This document shows positions 11,861 to 23,000 of a stretch of 64,000 nt of DNA, one piece after another. Position numbers and translations under genes: made by a program. A model generated the notes under the pieces. That model saw only the letters and a program-made list of their open reading frames with translations. It was not told where the DNA came from and ran no database searches. This DNA is from Rhododendron vialii (taxonomy: Eukaryota > Streptophyta > Magnoliopsida > Ericales > Ericaceae). Within the stretch, counting starts at the first letter, position 1. The number at the start of each line of letters is the position of its first letter. Where the stretch lies: the NCBI RefSeq assembly GCF_030253575.1, contig NC_080560.1:31733501-31797500 (forward strand), in the 5' to 3' direction.

Positions 11861-12914
11861 ATGGGTTTGCCTGATGTTCCTGGTCAGATCGTCTACGACA
11901 TACTCTCAAGACTACCCGTCAAGTCTCTGTGCCGCTTCAAATTGGTTTCCAAGTCATGGCTCGCTCTGATCACCGACCCTGAATTCGTCAAGTCACACCT
12001 CCATCATCAATCCACAAACGACAACAACATCAACCATAAGATAATCTTATGCTCTGGCACTTCTCCCTCCATGTATTCTGTAGATTACCAAGCACCCGAT
12101 CACAATGTAACTGAGCTTAAAAGTCCCGGTCCCTGTAAGTATTATGTTGAAATTCCGGGTTTATTGAATGGCATCGTACTCTTACGAATGGATAATGCTG
12201 AAATATGTTTATGGAACCCATCGGTAAAAATGTACCAGAAATTCTCACCACCGGAGGGTGAAAATGGGTCTGTAAAGTATGGGCTTTGTCATGACTCCGT
12301 TAGTGATGATTTCAGGGTTAATTCGCGTTTAACTGATGGCCGTTCTGCTGTCCATGTGTTTACTTCTAAACTGAATTCTTGGAAGAGGATTGGAGACTTT
12401 GGTTACTTCATCATTAGCTTTGCCGAGGGCAGAATGGGGCACCGCATTGGTTTACGGGTGGTGACACGGATATACCTAGCAATTTCATTAAGGCGATTGT
12501 TTGTTTTGATGTTGCGGAGGAGAAATTCAAGGAGGTGCCCATGCCTAAAATTTTTGAAGGTGGGAGTATTTATTTTGACTTGGGGATTTTGGGTGATGGC
12601 TTTGTGGGGTTGACAACAGCCAGGAGAGTTCCGATGTTTGGGTGATGAAGGAATATGACGTGAAAGAATCTTGGATCAAGCTTTTTGTTGTACCAAATGT
12701 GCCAGGAGAGTTCTATTTTAGCCACATTAGGGTGTTGTGTTACAGAAAGGATGGAGAGGTCGTAATGAAGTTGGATTCAGAGAAGTTAGCGATCTACAAC
12801 CCGAAATAGAACAGATACAAGCGGATTGAGATCCCTCCAGATTGCAAGTGGTTTGATGCAGCTTTTTATATGGAGAGTCTTGTTTCACCTCGTGTTTGCA
12901 CTGGCACTAGCTAG
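11861..12914 (+). pseudogene. FBA-type F-box gene copy 2 (frameshift and stop)
   Basis: It starts with ATG GGT at 11861, as other members of its subgroup do (27687, 31703). The F-box and first half of the FBA domain are open to about codon 185. Around 12430-12440 a small deletion shifts the frame relative to sister copies. Further on, a CAG-to-TAG change at 12807-12809 breaks the NPKQNRYKRI motif. The ancestral stop, TAG at 12912-12914, is conserved with the copy at 27687. The truncated 250-residue frame ends in shifted sequence, so it is treated as a pseudogene. Confidence 0.85.
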
Positions 12915-14055
12915 AATGCAATGCTAATCAGACGAAAATGGAAGAGAAAGAGATAATTCAATGATTCTATTCGTTTATTTTCCTCGTTCTTTTTCTTTGC
13001 ATATGAGTAGTTCGAAACAACAGATATCAGCATAGTTCCAGTACTTTATTTTCGCTTGAATATGTTGGCTATACATCTTTTAGGATTGAATTGAGAGATG
13101 GACCACTATGCAACAACTATTTTTATAGTTACAATACAAGTACAAGCTTCCCTTTTGCATCATTATTAACCCGGAACTCATAAAATTTTGAGGAAGAACA
13201 AAAATTACCAGGAGACATGGAAGGCATACCTGCCAATTACAAGAAGTTTCCGACTAGAAACGAATTAGGGACACGAACTACATTACTAAAAAAAGCTATG
13301 GCTGGCTGCATAACGCGAGATTCTCAGACTGAAAGGTTTTGTTTGTTTTTTTTTTTCCAATGGAAGACTGAAAGGTTCTTTTGAGGTTTAACTGCAAGTG
13401 ATTGTTTGAGGGTTAAGTTTATACTCATTCTCATATGAACGTGATCGATCTTGAAGGCCAGCAGCAGAATGGTTGAGTTGAGTTGACCCGCTGAAACTAA
13501 TACGAGAACGCTATGGTGTACCACAGCATGCTACGCATGTAGCATTTTTTTCACGATACGAAAGCGTGTACCATGATGGAACTATAAGGTACTAACGTAC
13601 AAATGAATTTGGATGAAGGATGATAAGCATATTTTTGTGTGGCTGTTACGAGTGCTTATAGACTATAGTACGTGTATATTTTGGGCTCATTTGTTACGTA
13701 CCTTTAGGATATCAATTACGTACTTTTGTGTTGAATTTACGTATAGGAATACAACCCAAAATAGTTCCACATTTTTTTATTAGTAGCTCATTTTGTTGAT
13801 ATGACTTCTGCATTCTTTTAATAACCAAATTTTTTGACTTGTGTACCATCGACTTCACAGCTCCAATATTTTATGTACATCATCCAAGATCTCCAATTAT
13901 ACACGTAGTTCTCGAATTCTCCGCCATCCTTGTGACTTTTTACATGTTACGTCATTCTATTGTTTGCGGTCCGGACAGAAATTCATTTATTTAAAAACGG
14001 AGGAAGTAGTACGGAGTAGGCCTATATATTTTTTGTCTCCGCTAAATAAGACTTC
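12915..14055. other. 3' module of copy 2 and upstream spacer of copy 3
   Basis: 12960-13400 matches the downstream modules at 25900-26760, 28780-29590 and 32870-34180, but with an internal deletion near 13085. A Stowaway-like end (ACGGAGGAAGTAG) lies near 13998. No coding region was seen. Confidence 0.5.
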
Positions 14056-14161
14056 CCATGGATGCTGCTGTGCAGGGTGCTATGGGTGCACTATCCGAGC
14101 TGTCCGTTCGGCAATCAACGGCTCGGATCTTATCGATCTCAGCACCATGTAGCAGCATCCG
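14056..14161. repeat. Imperfect hairpin about 200 bp upstream of the intact F-box gene
   Basis: The left arm (GGATGCTGCTGTGCAGGGTGCT, then ATCCGAGC) pairs with the right arm (GGCTCGGAT, then AGCACCATGTAGCAGCATCC) to give a stem of about 45 bp with a short loop. It is probably a small MITE. A miRNA-like precursor is possible but unproven. Confidence 0.6.
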
Positions 14162-14358
14162 AGCCATTTCTTTTTCGTTGCAGTCTATGGAAGAGCCTTG
14201 TTACTACAACGGAAGAGCCTTAATACAACGTCATTTACCCATTGGCATATTGAAGACGAAGATTAAACGGATCTCTTTCTTCTAAGGAAAAAAAATTCCT
14301 TGTCTCTCCCTCTCTCTTCTCTCACAACGCCATAGGAAGTAGAAACCCCTAGAAGAAA

Positions 14359-15636
14359 ATGGAACAATGGGGTTTGCCCGATCTTCCACACGAGGTCGTC
14401 TACGACATACTCTCAAGACTACCCGTCAAGCCTCTATGCCGTTTCAAATCGGTTTCCAAGCCATGGCTCGCTCTAATCACCGACCCCCACTTCATCAAAT
14501 CTCACCTCCATCAATCCATGAAAAACAGCACGAACCAGAAACTAATCGTCGCTCCTCAGTACTGTCGTTCTAAATCTTTCTATTCCATGGACTACCAAGC
14601 ACCCGATCCCACCGTAGCCGAGCTCGAAATGCCCGGGAAGTCTGCTGGTGTTGAAATTTGGGGGTCTTTCAATGGAGTCTTACTCGTAGATATTGATGAG
14701 GAGTTATGTTTATGGAACCCATCAATTAGAATGTATCAGAGAATTTCACGACCCAGGTGTACCCGAAGTTGGATAACGTATGCGCTTGGTTATGACTCTA
14801 TTAACGATGATTTCAAGGTTGTTGGGGCTGTTCCCGCTACAAGGGATGGCCTTAGCAGGCCTCCCTATACAAGTGATGGCCCTAGCACTGTTCATGTGTT
14901 CAGTTCTAAACTAAGCTCATGGAAGAGCATTGGAGACTTTGATTACCCTTGTTCTCTTTATGGGCCGGGGATTGTTGTGAATGGGGCACCGCATTGGTTT
15001 TGGCATGGCATCACCGATATCGATGTGTGTTATTTCCTTATTGTTTGTTTTGATTTTATGGAAGAGAAATTCAAGGAGGTGCCCACGCCTATACATGATG
15101 TTGAGAGTAATTTCTTTAAAGTAGGTGTTTTGGATGGATGCCTCTGTGCGGTTGATAGCCGTATCGACAGTCACTTAAATGTTTGGGTGATGAAGGAATA
15201 CGGCGTGAAAGAATCTTGGACCAAGTTGTTTGTTGTACCCAATGTGCCACTAAATGTGGCAGGAGAGTTCTTTTTCCACTACTTTGACCTACTGTGTTTC
15301 ACCAAGGATGGAGAGGTTGTAATGAGGTTCAAGTTAGAGGCGTCGGTGAAGTTAGCGATCTACAATCCAAAACAAAAAACTTACAAGAGGATTGTTATGC
15401 CTCAGGATTTGGAGGGGTTTGATGTTTCTTTATATGTGGAGAGTCTTGTTTCACCTCATGGCTGCAAAACAGCAGTACTAGAAGGCACTGCTAATCAGAT
15501 GGAAATGGAAGAAAAAGTTGTAACTCGAATTATTCCGATCAGTTGTTTTTCGTTATTCACTCATTTTGCAAATGTGTTATGCAACTGGTGTGTAAATACT
15601 CTTTTGTTGGTGCATGCTCGTTCTCCTTCAGGGTAA
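14359..15636 (+). CDS. F-box protein with FBA domain (CPR1-like), intact copy
   Basis: A single-exon frame of 425 residues, the only fully open member of the array. The F-box is at about residues 5-45 (LPHEVVYDILSRLPVKPLCR). It is followed by an FBA/F-box-associated region to about residue 370, with family landmarks SFNGVLLV, LCLWNPSIRMYQ, YALGYDS, NDDFKVV, VFSSKLSSWK, GAPHWF, EEKFKEVP, VWVMKEYGVKESWTKLF and IYNPKQKTYKRI. FBA-type F-box proteins bind SKP1 through the F-box and recruit targets to SCF ubiquitin ligases; CPR1 controls immune receptor levels, but the target of this protein is unknown. The start ATG is shared with copy 1. The last 50 or so residues, after SPHGC, read into DNA that is 3' UTR in sister copies, because a 1-bp length change removed the ancestral stop from frame. 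Confidence 0.85.
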   Translation: MEQWGLPDLPHEVVYDILSRLPVKPLCRFKSVSKPWLALITDPHFIKSHLHQSMKNSTNQKLIVAPQYCRSKSFYSMDYQAPDPTVAELEMPGKSAGVEIWGSFNGVLLVDIDEELCLWNPSIRMYQRISRPRCTRSWITYALGYDSINDDFKVVGAVPATRDGLSRPPYTSDGPSTVHVFSSKLSSWKSIGDFDYPCSLYGPGIVVNGAPHWFWHGITDIDVCYFLIVCFDFMEEKFKEVPTPIHDVESNFFKVGVLDGCLCAVDSRIDSHLNVWVMKEYGVKESWTKLFVVPNVPLNVAGEFFFHYFDLLCFTKDGEVVMRFKLEASVKLAIYNPKQKTYKRIVMPQDLEGFDVSLYVESLVSPHGCKTAVLEGTANQMEMEEKVVTRIIPISCFSLFTHFANVLCNWCVNTLLLVHARSPSG

Positions 15637-15733
15637 GTACGTACACTTCAACTTGGTGGTCAGAATCTTGAGCAGCTTGCTTCTGTGAACTTATGCTTTC
15701 GTCACATTTCTTGGTCTTTATGGAATATGCTTT

Positions 15734-15858
15734 GGATCTTGTTTGAAAGATCTTATCGAGATCTTTTATATGATGCAAAAAATATTTTAAAAATATTTTT
15801 CATTTACATTATTTTTGAATTTGAAAATGTGAAATAAACTGCTTATTTTTTAAGAAGG
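15734..15858. repeat. Dispersed AT-rich repeat, copy A
   Basis: This matches 52955-53076 along its length, beginning GGATCTTGTTTGA, with a GAGATCTTT block, a run of TTTTTCATTT-type sequence and an end AAGAAGG. It is probably a small transposable element. No target duplication was identified. Confidence 0.6.
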
Positions 15859-16118
15859 TTTCTGGAACGGAGCCTGACTAATCTGGTGGCTAATCCCACT
15901 ATACACTGGTTTTGTTTTGTGTGTTTGTGCGTGAGTTCAATCGGGTCATTGTCATGGGTTTCCATCGGTTTGCCTCTTGCTCTCTTATCATTGGCGGACC
16001 CATAAATTACCTTTAGCGAAGGCACATAATTATTCTCTTAGGAAAGGACTTGGTTTTGAATGCTCACTTTTGTTCAATGAATTCTTCTTTAGGCACTCTG
16101 TTTTTCTTACTTCGTAAC

Positions 16119-17393
16119 TTAATAAAGAGATTCGGCTTTGTCTACGGGTGCAGTTTGTCCACACCCAAATCTCTCGTCAAAGAACCAAACCGTGCATATG
16201 ATAGGGCTTGTCGAATAGAATGTCCATGTAAAAAATCTACGTTGATCAGACACTTCGAAATATTTATTTAGAAAAATAGAAGGTCTAATCAATTTTTTGC
16301 AAAAATAAAATGTTTTTATCAAGCTTTTAGAAGCTTCCAACTGTAATTTTTGTTGTTCTGGTTCATTTTGTTCTGAAAAATTGGCTTTATTTTTTTCATG
16401 ATTGAACCAGCAATCTCGTTGAGAATGATTAGGAACTTTACAACTCTTGCATCTAAATCTGCAATCTTTGGATGCATGATTCGCAAGCGGAGTTAGAATT
16501 ACCATTGGAGTTAGAGTTACCGCCGTTGGGATTCCTTTGCTGGTCATAGCCTTTTTCTTTGTTCAAGGCTTGAAATGTATTTTGGCCTTCACGTCCTTTT
16601 CCATTCGAGCCTCCTCCTCGAAATGAGCTCGTTTCTTGATTTTCTTGCTTCTTTTCTCCAAAATTGATTTTGGAATAGAATGCTTGCTCCAAGGATTGAT
16701 TTGTGAACTAGCTCATTATTTGTTCATGGGCCTCAAGAGAACTCATTAGTTCATGTCGAGTAAGTTTAGATAAATCCTTGGATTCTTCTATGGCAGCAAC
16801 AATATGATCAAATTTTTGCGGTAACCTCCTTAAAACTTTTTCAACAATTCTCTTGTCCGGAAGAGTATCTCCATAGCTGCTAATTTGATTGACAATCAGA
16901 GCAATACGGGAAAAAAAAATTCTTGAATAGATTCATTTTCCTTGATTGCTAGATTATTAAAGTCTCTCCAAAGTGTTTGGAGTTTAATGGAGACGACCCT
17001 ATCAAAACCTTTATATTCATTTTGCAATATTTCTCATGCTTCTTTTGATGTTTTTCACCCATAATTTTAGGAAAGATAGATTTGCTTATCCCTCGTTGGA
17101 TGTTGAAAAATGCACTTGCATCTTTCTTCTTATTCTTATTGGACTTTGTTAGGCGTGCTTCTTCCCAAGCTGCTTCATCTTCCTCCTTTTCTGGTGTTTC
17201 ATACCCACGTTCAACAATGTCCCACAAATCTTGGGACATAAATAGAGTTTTCATTTGATTCATAATTCTCTCCCTCAAATATGGGGATGAGAGTTTGTGC
17301 ATAGTTAAAGGTGGAATTGTTAGCTTCCATGGTGGAGGATAGGAAGCTTAGGAGGACAAGGATGGATTGAGGGTTTGGCTCTGACACCAAAAT
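16119..17393 (-). pseudogene. Ty1/copia gag remnant (pol lost)
   Basis: Minus-strand frames give a gag polyprotein in pieces. MKTLFMSQDLWDIVERGY is near its start (about 17230-17275), then a KSIFPKIMG segment, then a CCHC zinc knuckle at about 16430 (C-x2-C-x4-H-x4-C). The frame shifts at least twice. A primer-binding-site-like stretch (TGGTGTCAGAGCC on the minus strand, 17377-17389) sits next to the LTR, one base off the initiator-Met tRNA match. Protease, integrase and reverse transcriptase are missing. This family differs from the two full-length copia elements in the window. Confidence 0.75.
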
Positions 17394-18162
17394 TGTTGGG
17401 GTGCTTAGTTAGATTTTGAAGTAAATTGAACAAGAGAGTGGAATTTATAAAGAAAGGATGGGTGAGAGATGTTATAAGGACAAGTTGCGAGATGAGATTG
17501 TTTGGAGTATCCATTTTTGTAAAGGGCAAACCATTAAACGCACGGTTTTCAAATTATATCCGGAGAGAAAGGAATAATAGGATTTTTCGTCAGAAAGGGG
17601 AGGAGTGGCAGGCTATGGGTGATCAGATTGCTGAAAGCATTCGAGCTTGTTTATATGGATGACAGCCGAACGTTGTTTGAGGCTTGGAGGGTTCCTCTTT
17701 TTATTCTCAAATCTATGTAAATCTTTAGTTTAGGTTTTGTTTTCCTGGCCCTTTGTTGGGTAGGAACTTTAGTCTTCTCTTGTATTGTCTGTTGGAGTTC
17801 AAGGACACTCCCTTGCTCATTTTTCCTTTCTTTTAGTTGGTTATAAAATACTTAACTTCCCAAAAAAAAGTTGTGAAAGGCTTTAATTAGATTTTCATAG
17901 TACCGAAATGAGTACAACAAAGCTCTATTTATAGAGCACTTCCACCGACATCTCCATTCTCTAGAATTGTCTAGCTAGATAAGCACATGTGCTTTAATTA
18001 CAAAGATCTCCTAACTTCTAGATTTTTCAGTTTTACCCATACAAAAAACTTCCTAGGGTTATTTTATCTTCCACACACTTCTTTAGACTTTTACCTTAGA
18101 CATTTTATTACATGTTCTACATTATTCTAGAACAAGATTACAAATTACTTTTTCGAACACCC
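17394..18162 (-). mobile_element. 5' LTR of the copia remnant, split by a LINE fragment
   Basis: On the plus strand it begins TGTTGGGGTG and ends TTTTTCGAACA, giving TGTT...AACA termini on the minus strand, directly abutting the primer-binding site. About 415 bp of LINE sequence (17458-17874) lies inside it. No second LTR was found, so the element is truncated at its other end. Confidence 0.6.
17458..17874 (+). mobile_element. 5'-truncated LINE inserted in the LTR
   Basis: Plus-strand coding remnants of the end of an L1-type ORF2 (YIRRERNNRIF, the zf-RVT signature, then MGDQIAESIRACL and a stop near 17660), broken by a frameshift. A 3' UTR and an A run at 17862-17869 follow. GAAAGG occurs on both sides (17452-17457 and 17875-17880) and may be the decayed target duplication. 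Confidence 0.65.
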
Positions 18163-18172
18163 TTTCTCACCG

Positions 18173-18201
18173 AGCTCCCTCCATAAAATTCCTCTCCCCC
18201 T

Positions 18202-18236
<35 letters not shown>

Positions 18237-18259
18237 ACATATACACCCTCACTCATATA

Positions 18260-18300
<41 letters not shown>

Positions 18301-19433
18301 ATTCTTCAATCTCTCATTCCCAATTTGATAGAAATAAGTTTTTTGATTTATCCACAAAAAAAAAAAAAAAATCATGTTTCTTGAGGTTCTTGGTTTTATT
18401 TGACGATAGTCAATGCTATGGAGATCATCGCCGAGATTTGCTTGACTTGCCGGACAACGTCCTCCGAAAGGATCTTCGGGTCCCTGCCCTATCCTTCACA
18501 GCTTCGAGTGCAGGCGATAAGCAGAAGATGGTGCCGAGCTATTTCGACGATGCACGTGCTAGGCACGGAGGTAAGTCACTACCATTCCACAGGACGACTC
18601 CTCTGGGCATTGTCGATTGTTGTGCGTTTTCGAGAACCAATCTGGCTAACGGTGATTTGTCTCTATAAAATTCAAGATCCATGCAGGGTATCGGTCTCAA
18701 AAATTGTTCGAAATTTGTCATTGCATGCGCGGTGTTACCCACTTCGAGCACAAGCGGATGTTGACATGTGGATTTGCTTGACTTGCCAGATGATGTCCTC
18801 CGGAGGATCTTCGGGTCCCTGCCCTATCCTTCACAGCTTCGAGCGTAAGCGGTAAGTAGAAGATTGTGCCGGGCCATCTTACTACTATCCACATGTCAAC
18901 ATCCGCTTGTGCTCGAAGTGGGTAACACCGTGCAATGACAAATTTCGAACAATTTTTAAGACCAATACCCTGTGTGGATCTTGAATTTCATAGAGATGAA
19001 TCACCGTTCGCCAGATTGGTTCTCAAAAATGCGCAATGGTCGACAATGCCCAGAGGAGTTGTCCGGTGGAATGGAAGTGACTCACCTTCGTGCCTAGCAC
19101 GTGCATCGTCGAAATAGCCCGGCATCATCTTTTGCTTACCGCTTGCGCTCGAAGCTGTGAAGGATAGGGCAGGGACCCGAAGATCCTCCGGAGGACATCG
19201 TCCGGCAAGTCAAGCAAATCTCGGCAATGATCCATAGCATTGAATATCTCTAAATAAAACCAAGAACCTCAAGAAATGTGATTTTTTTCTGTGGGTAAAT
19301 CAAGAAACTTATTTCTATCAACTTGGGAATGAGAGATTGAAGAATTTTAGCGAGAGAGAGAGCGAGAGAAAGAATGTATATGAGTGAGAGTGTATGTGTA
19401 GAGAGAGAGGAGAGGAATTTTATGGAGGGAGCT
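18173..19433. repeat. 1.26 kb inverted repeat carrying an F-box-like fragment
   Basis: The left arm (18173-18773) and right arm (18887-19433) are reverse complements over most of their length. Shared landmarks include CTCCCTCCATAAAATTCCTC at the outer ends and ATCCACATGTCAACATCCGC at the inner ends. The 113-bp centre is a third, direct copy of part of the arm (18774-18870 resembles 18437-18545). The arms contain (CT)n/(AG)n runs and a decayed F-box-like segment (DLLDLPDNVLR, then GSLPYPSQLRVQAISRRWCRAI in another frame). That segment is unlike the FBA F-box genes of the array. The repeat lies 10 bp from the copia LTR end. It could be a gene-capturing foldback element or a hairpin-RNA locus. 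Confidence 0.8.
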
Positions 19434-19757
19434 TAGGGGGTTCTGTGGTTGATTTTTAGAGAGGGAGAAAGGGGTCGTACGAAGGCTTTTAAAAAATATC
19501 AAAAACACTACGTACACCGATGCAAAAATTGGTGGCCGGCCACCACCCGGCATGTGGGGTCCACTCTGGGCCCTTTACGGATGATCCGAGCCATTCAAAA
19601 ATTTAAAAAAAAATTTGAGTGGGCCCTTGCGAGGATCAGCTCAATCCGATACGTGTATGTAGAAATTTGATCTACGCTTTCCATTCTTGAAAAATTGGAA
19701 TATAAAGAAAGATTAAATTTTCAAGAATGGGATGCTTGGATCGAGCACGTATCGCAT
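19434..19757. other. Spacer between inverted repeat and F-box remnant
   Basis: No gene. It includes a GC-rich patch (GGCCGGCCACCACC near 19532) and short A/T-rich blocks that look like decayed transposon sequence. Confidence 0.4.
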
Positions 19758-19824
19758 TGGGGTTCGGGTGGTGACAATAGCAATTTCATTAAGGCGATTG
19801 TTTTGAAGCTGCAGAGGAGGAATT

Positions 19825-20069
19825 TGAAGAAAATGTAAACCCTAACCAAGAGAAGAAAGTAGAGAGAGAGAATTTGAATTTCTTATTTATTGAATTGAAG
19901 AGAATACAATCTGTTGTGTTTACAAAGTGAAGACCAACACTTATATATGTGACTGGGTACAGCTCAACACAGTTAGACTAACCAACTAACTAATTATCAA
20001 ACTAATAGAAATACAGCTTAACTACCACTAATCAACTTGCTTAACCACTCTTCATGACTCTTGCTAACA
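19825..20069 (-). repeat. 3' LTR of copia element 1
   Basis: 245 bp, TGAAG...TAACA as read on the plus strand, adjacent to the polypurine tract. Confidence 0.92.
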
Positions 20070-23000
20070 TGCCCCTGCAAACTCACGGGTGTGTCAACAA
20101 CCATGAGTTTGTTTTTAAGAAAAAAAAAGCGAGCTGTAGATAGAGATTTGGTAAAGACATCTGCCACTTGATCTTCAGTACCCACATGATGAACAAGAAG
20201 TTGCTTGGATAATACTTTCTCGCAAACAAAATGGTAGTCAATCTCGACGTGCTTAGTTCGTGCATGATAGATAGGATTAGCAGCCAAGGCAATTGCGGAT
20301 AAGTTATCACACCAAATTGTAGGAGGAACAGAAAAAGAAATACCAAGTTCTATTAACAAATTCTGAATCCATGTTACTTCAGCAGCATTCTGAGCTAGAC
20401 TTCTGTATTCAGCCTCGGTGGACGACCTAGCAACTGTATGCTGTTTCTTGGCACTCCAAGAAACAAGATTAGATCCCAAAAACAAACAATAACCAATTGT
20501 TGATCTCCTGTCTATTCTGTCCCCGGCCCGGTCAGCATCTGAAAATGCAGTTAAAGACATTCCATTAGGAGTATATAACAACCCTTGATTAAGAGACCCT
20601 TTGATATATCTGAGAATGCGTTTCACAGCTATAAAGTGACTATGTTTTGGGCTATGCATATGCTGACAAGCAAGGTTGACAGCATAAGATATCTCAGGTT
20701 TAGTAAGAGTCAAATACTGAAGTGAACCTACTATAGTCCGGAACCAATGAATATTAGAGAAAGCAGGATCAGGATCATAGATAGCAGGTTTGGATGAAGA
20801 AGGTGAAGGACTAGGTTTACAGTCCAACATACCTACTTTTTGTTAAAAGATCAGTTGCATACTTGGTTTGGGACAACAAAATAGCAGAACCATGGTGCAA
20901 AACTTCAATCCTAAGAAAATAACTAAGAGAACCAAGGTCCTTCATCACAAATTTTGAACTAAGAATAGAAATCAACTCTGTAATATAGGATGAATTGCTC
21001 CCAGTAATCAAAATATCATCCACATAAACTAGAACCAAAGTAAGACCTTAAGATGTTTGCTGGATAAACAAAGAGGAATCAGTTTTGCTCTGATGAAACC
21101 CTTGTAGAATAAGAAAACCAAAAAAGACAGAATACCATGCTCATGGTGCTTGCCTCGATCCATAAAGTGCTTTAGAAAGTTTACAAACATACTGTGGATG
21201 AATAGGATCCTTATATCCTAAAGGCTGTCTCATATACAGATCTTCATCAATGACTCCATGCAAGAAAGCATTCGATACATCTAGTTGCTTTATAGGCCAT
21301 GCATTATGAACAGCTAAGCTCAGAATAACCCTAACAGTGGGCTGTTTAATAACAGGACTAAATGTCTCGGTAAAATCAATCCCTTCAGATTGCTGATTAC
21401 CATTTGCAACCAACCTGGCCTTATATCTTGCTATAGTACCATCAGAATGACGTTTAATTTTGAATATCCACTGACATCCAATTACATTGGCCCCCATAGG
21501 AAGAGGAACAAGTGTCCAAGTACCCTATTTAACCAAAGCTTTGTACTCCTCACTCATAGCTTGTTGTCAAGCTGTATGCCTAATAGCCTCAGAAAAATTT
21601 ACAGGTTCTTTATCTGGCAAAGGAACAGGAAAATCAACGACATTCAACCTAAAAATAGCTTTTGGTTTGACAATCCCATTTTTGGATCTGGTGACCATAG
21701 AGTGAATAGGAGATAAAGTAGAAACAGAAGAAGAAGAGAAAAGAGGAACAAAAGTTTCAGCAGGTTGAGTATCCATGTCAGCAAGCTGATTAACATTGGT
21801 ATTATAATAAAAAACTACTGACTCTGAATGAGAAAAAGAAGGAGGAGATAAAGTAGAAGAAGAAGAGGGAACAAATGATATAGTGGGAGAGACTAGATGA
21901 GAGGGGGACACAGACCTAGGATGCTCAAGAGAAGTAGGAGATGAGACAGAAACAACAGAAATAGAATTGTGAACAGGAGGAGGAGTAGGACATGTAGAAG
22001 GAATAACAGGAGGGTCAACATGTGCAGGACAGGACACAGGAATAGTAATATCATCAAATGTAGTCAAAGGAACCTTAAAAGATGTAGTAGAAGAAGAAGA
22101 AGAAAAAGAAGAAGAAGAAGAAGAAATGACAGAAATAGTCAAAGAATTATAAGGAAATTCTGTTTCCACAAACTTTACATGTCTAGACACATAAACTTTC
22201 TTTGTACTTGGATCATAACATCTGTATCCTTCGGTGTGAGGGCAATACCCCAGAAAAACACAATGTGAGGATTTAGGCATCAACTTATGAGAAGTATAGG
22301 GTTTTAGCCAAGGAAAGCAACAACATCCAAAAGGTTTTAAGAAATTATAATCAAGGGAGGTTTGAAATAACAAGGTATAGGGAATCTGAAACTTAAGACT
22401 TGTGTGAGGCATTCTATTAAGAAGATATACAGCAGTAGTTAATGCTTCAAGCCAAAAATTTGTAGGCATATTAGCTTGCAGTAGAAGAGAAATAGTAGTC
22501 TCTATGAGATGTCTATGTTTCCTTTCAGCTACCCCATTTTGCTCAGGAGTATAAGGACAAGAAGTTTGTTGAATCATCCTATTTGTCAAAAATAAGTTGA
22601 GAAGAAAGTGATTTATGAATTCACCCCCGTTGTCACTCCGTAGAGTTTGAATAGTAGTGTGAAATTGAGTAGAGACATAGGCCTTAAATTGAGCAATAAC
22701 ATGCTTAACCTCAGATTTATAGTGAAGAGAAAACAACTAAGTGAATCTAGAAAAATCATCCACAATTAACAAGTAATATCGAAATCCTTTATGAGATGGA
22801 ATAGGGGATGGACCCCAGACATCCATATGAACAAGTTGAAATGGAGCAGTAGTACAAGTAGGGGACCTAGGAAACTGAAGTTTATGGCTTTTGGCCATGT
22901 TACAGCAGTTACAATTGAGCAAATGAGGCATGAAAACAGGTAAGCCATGCTGTTTTATTAGAGATGTAAACAAAGGAAAACTAGGATGCCCAAGTTTTTG

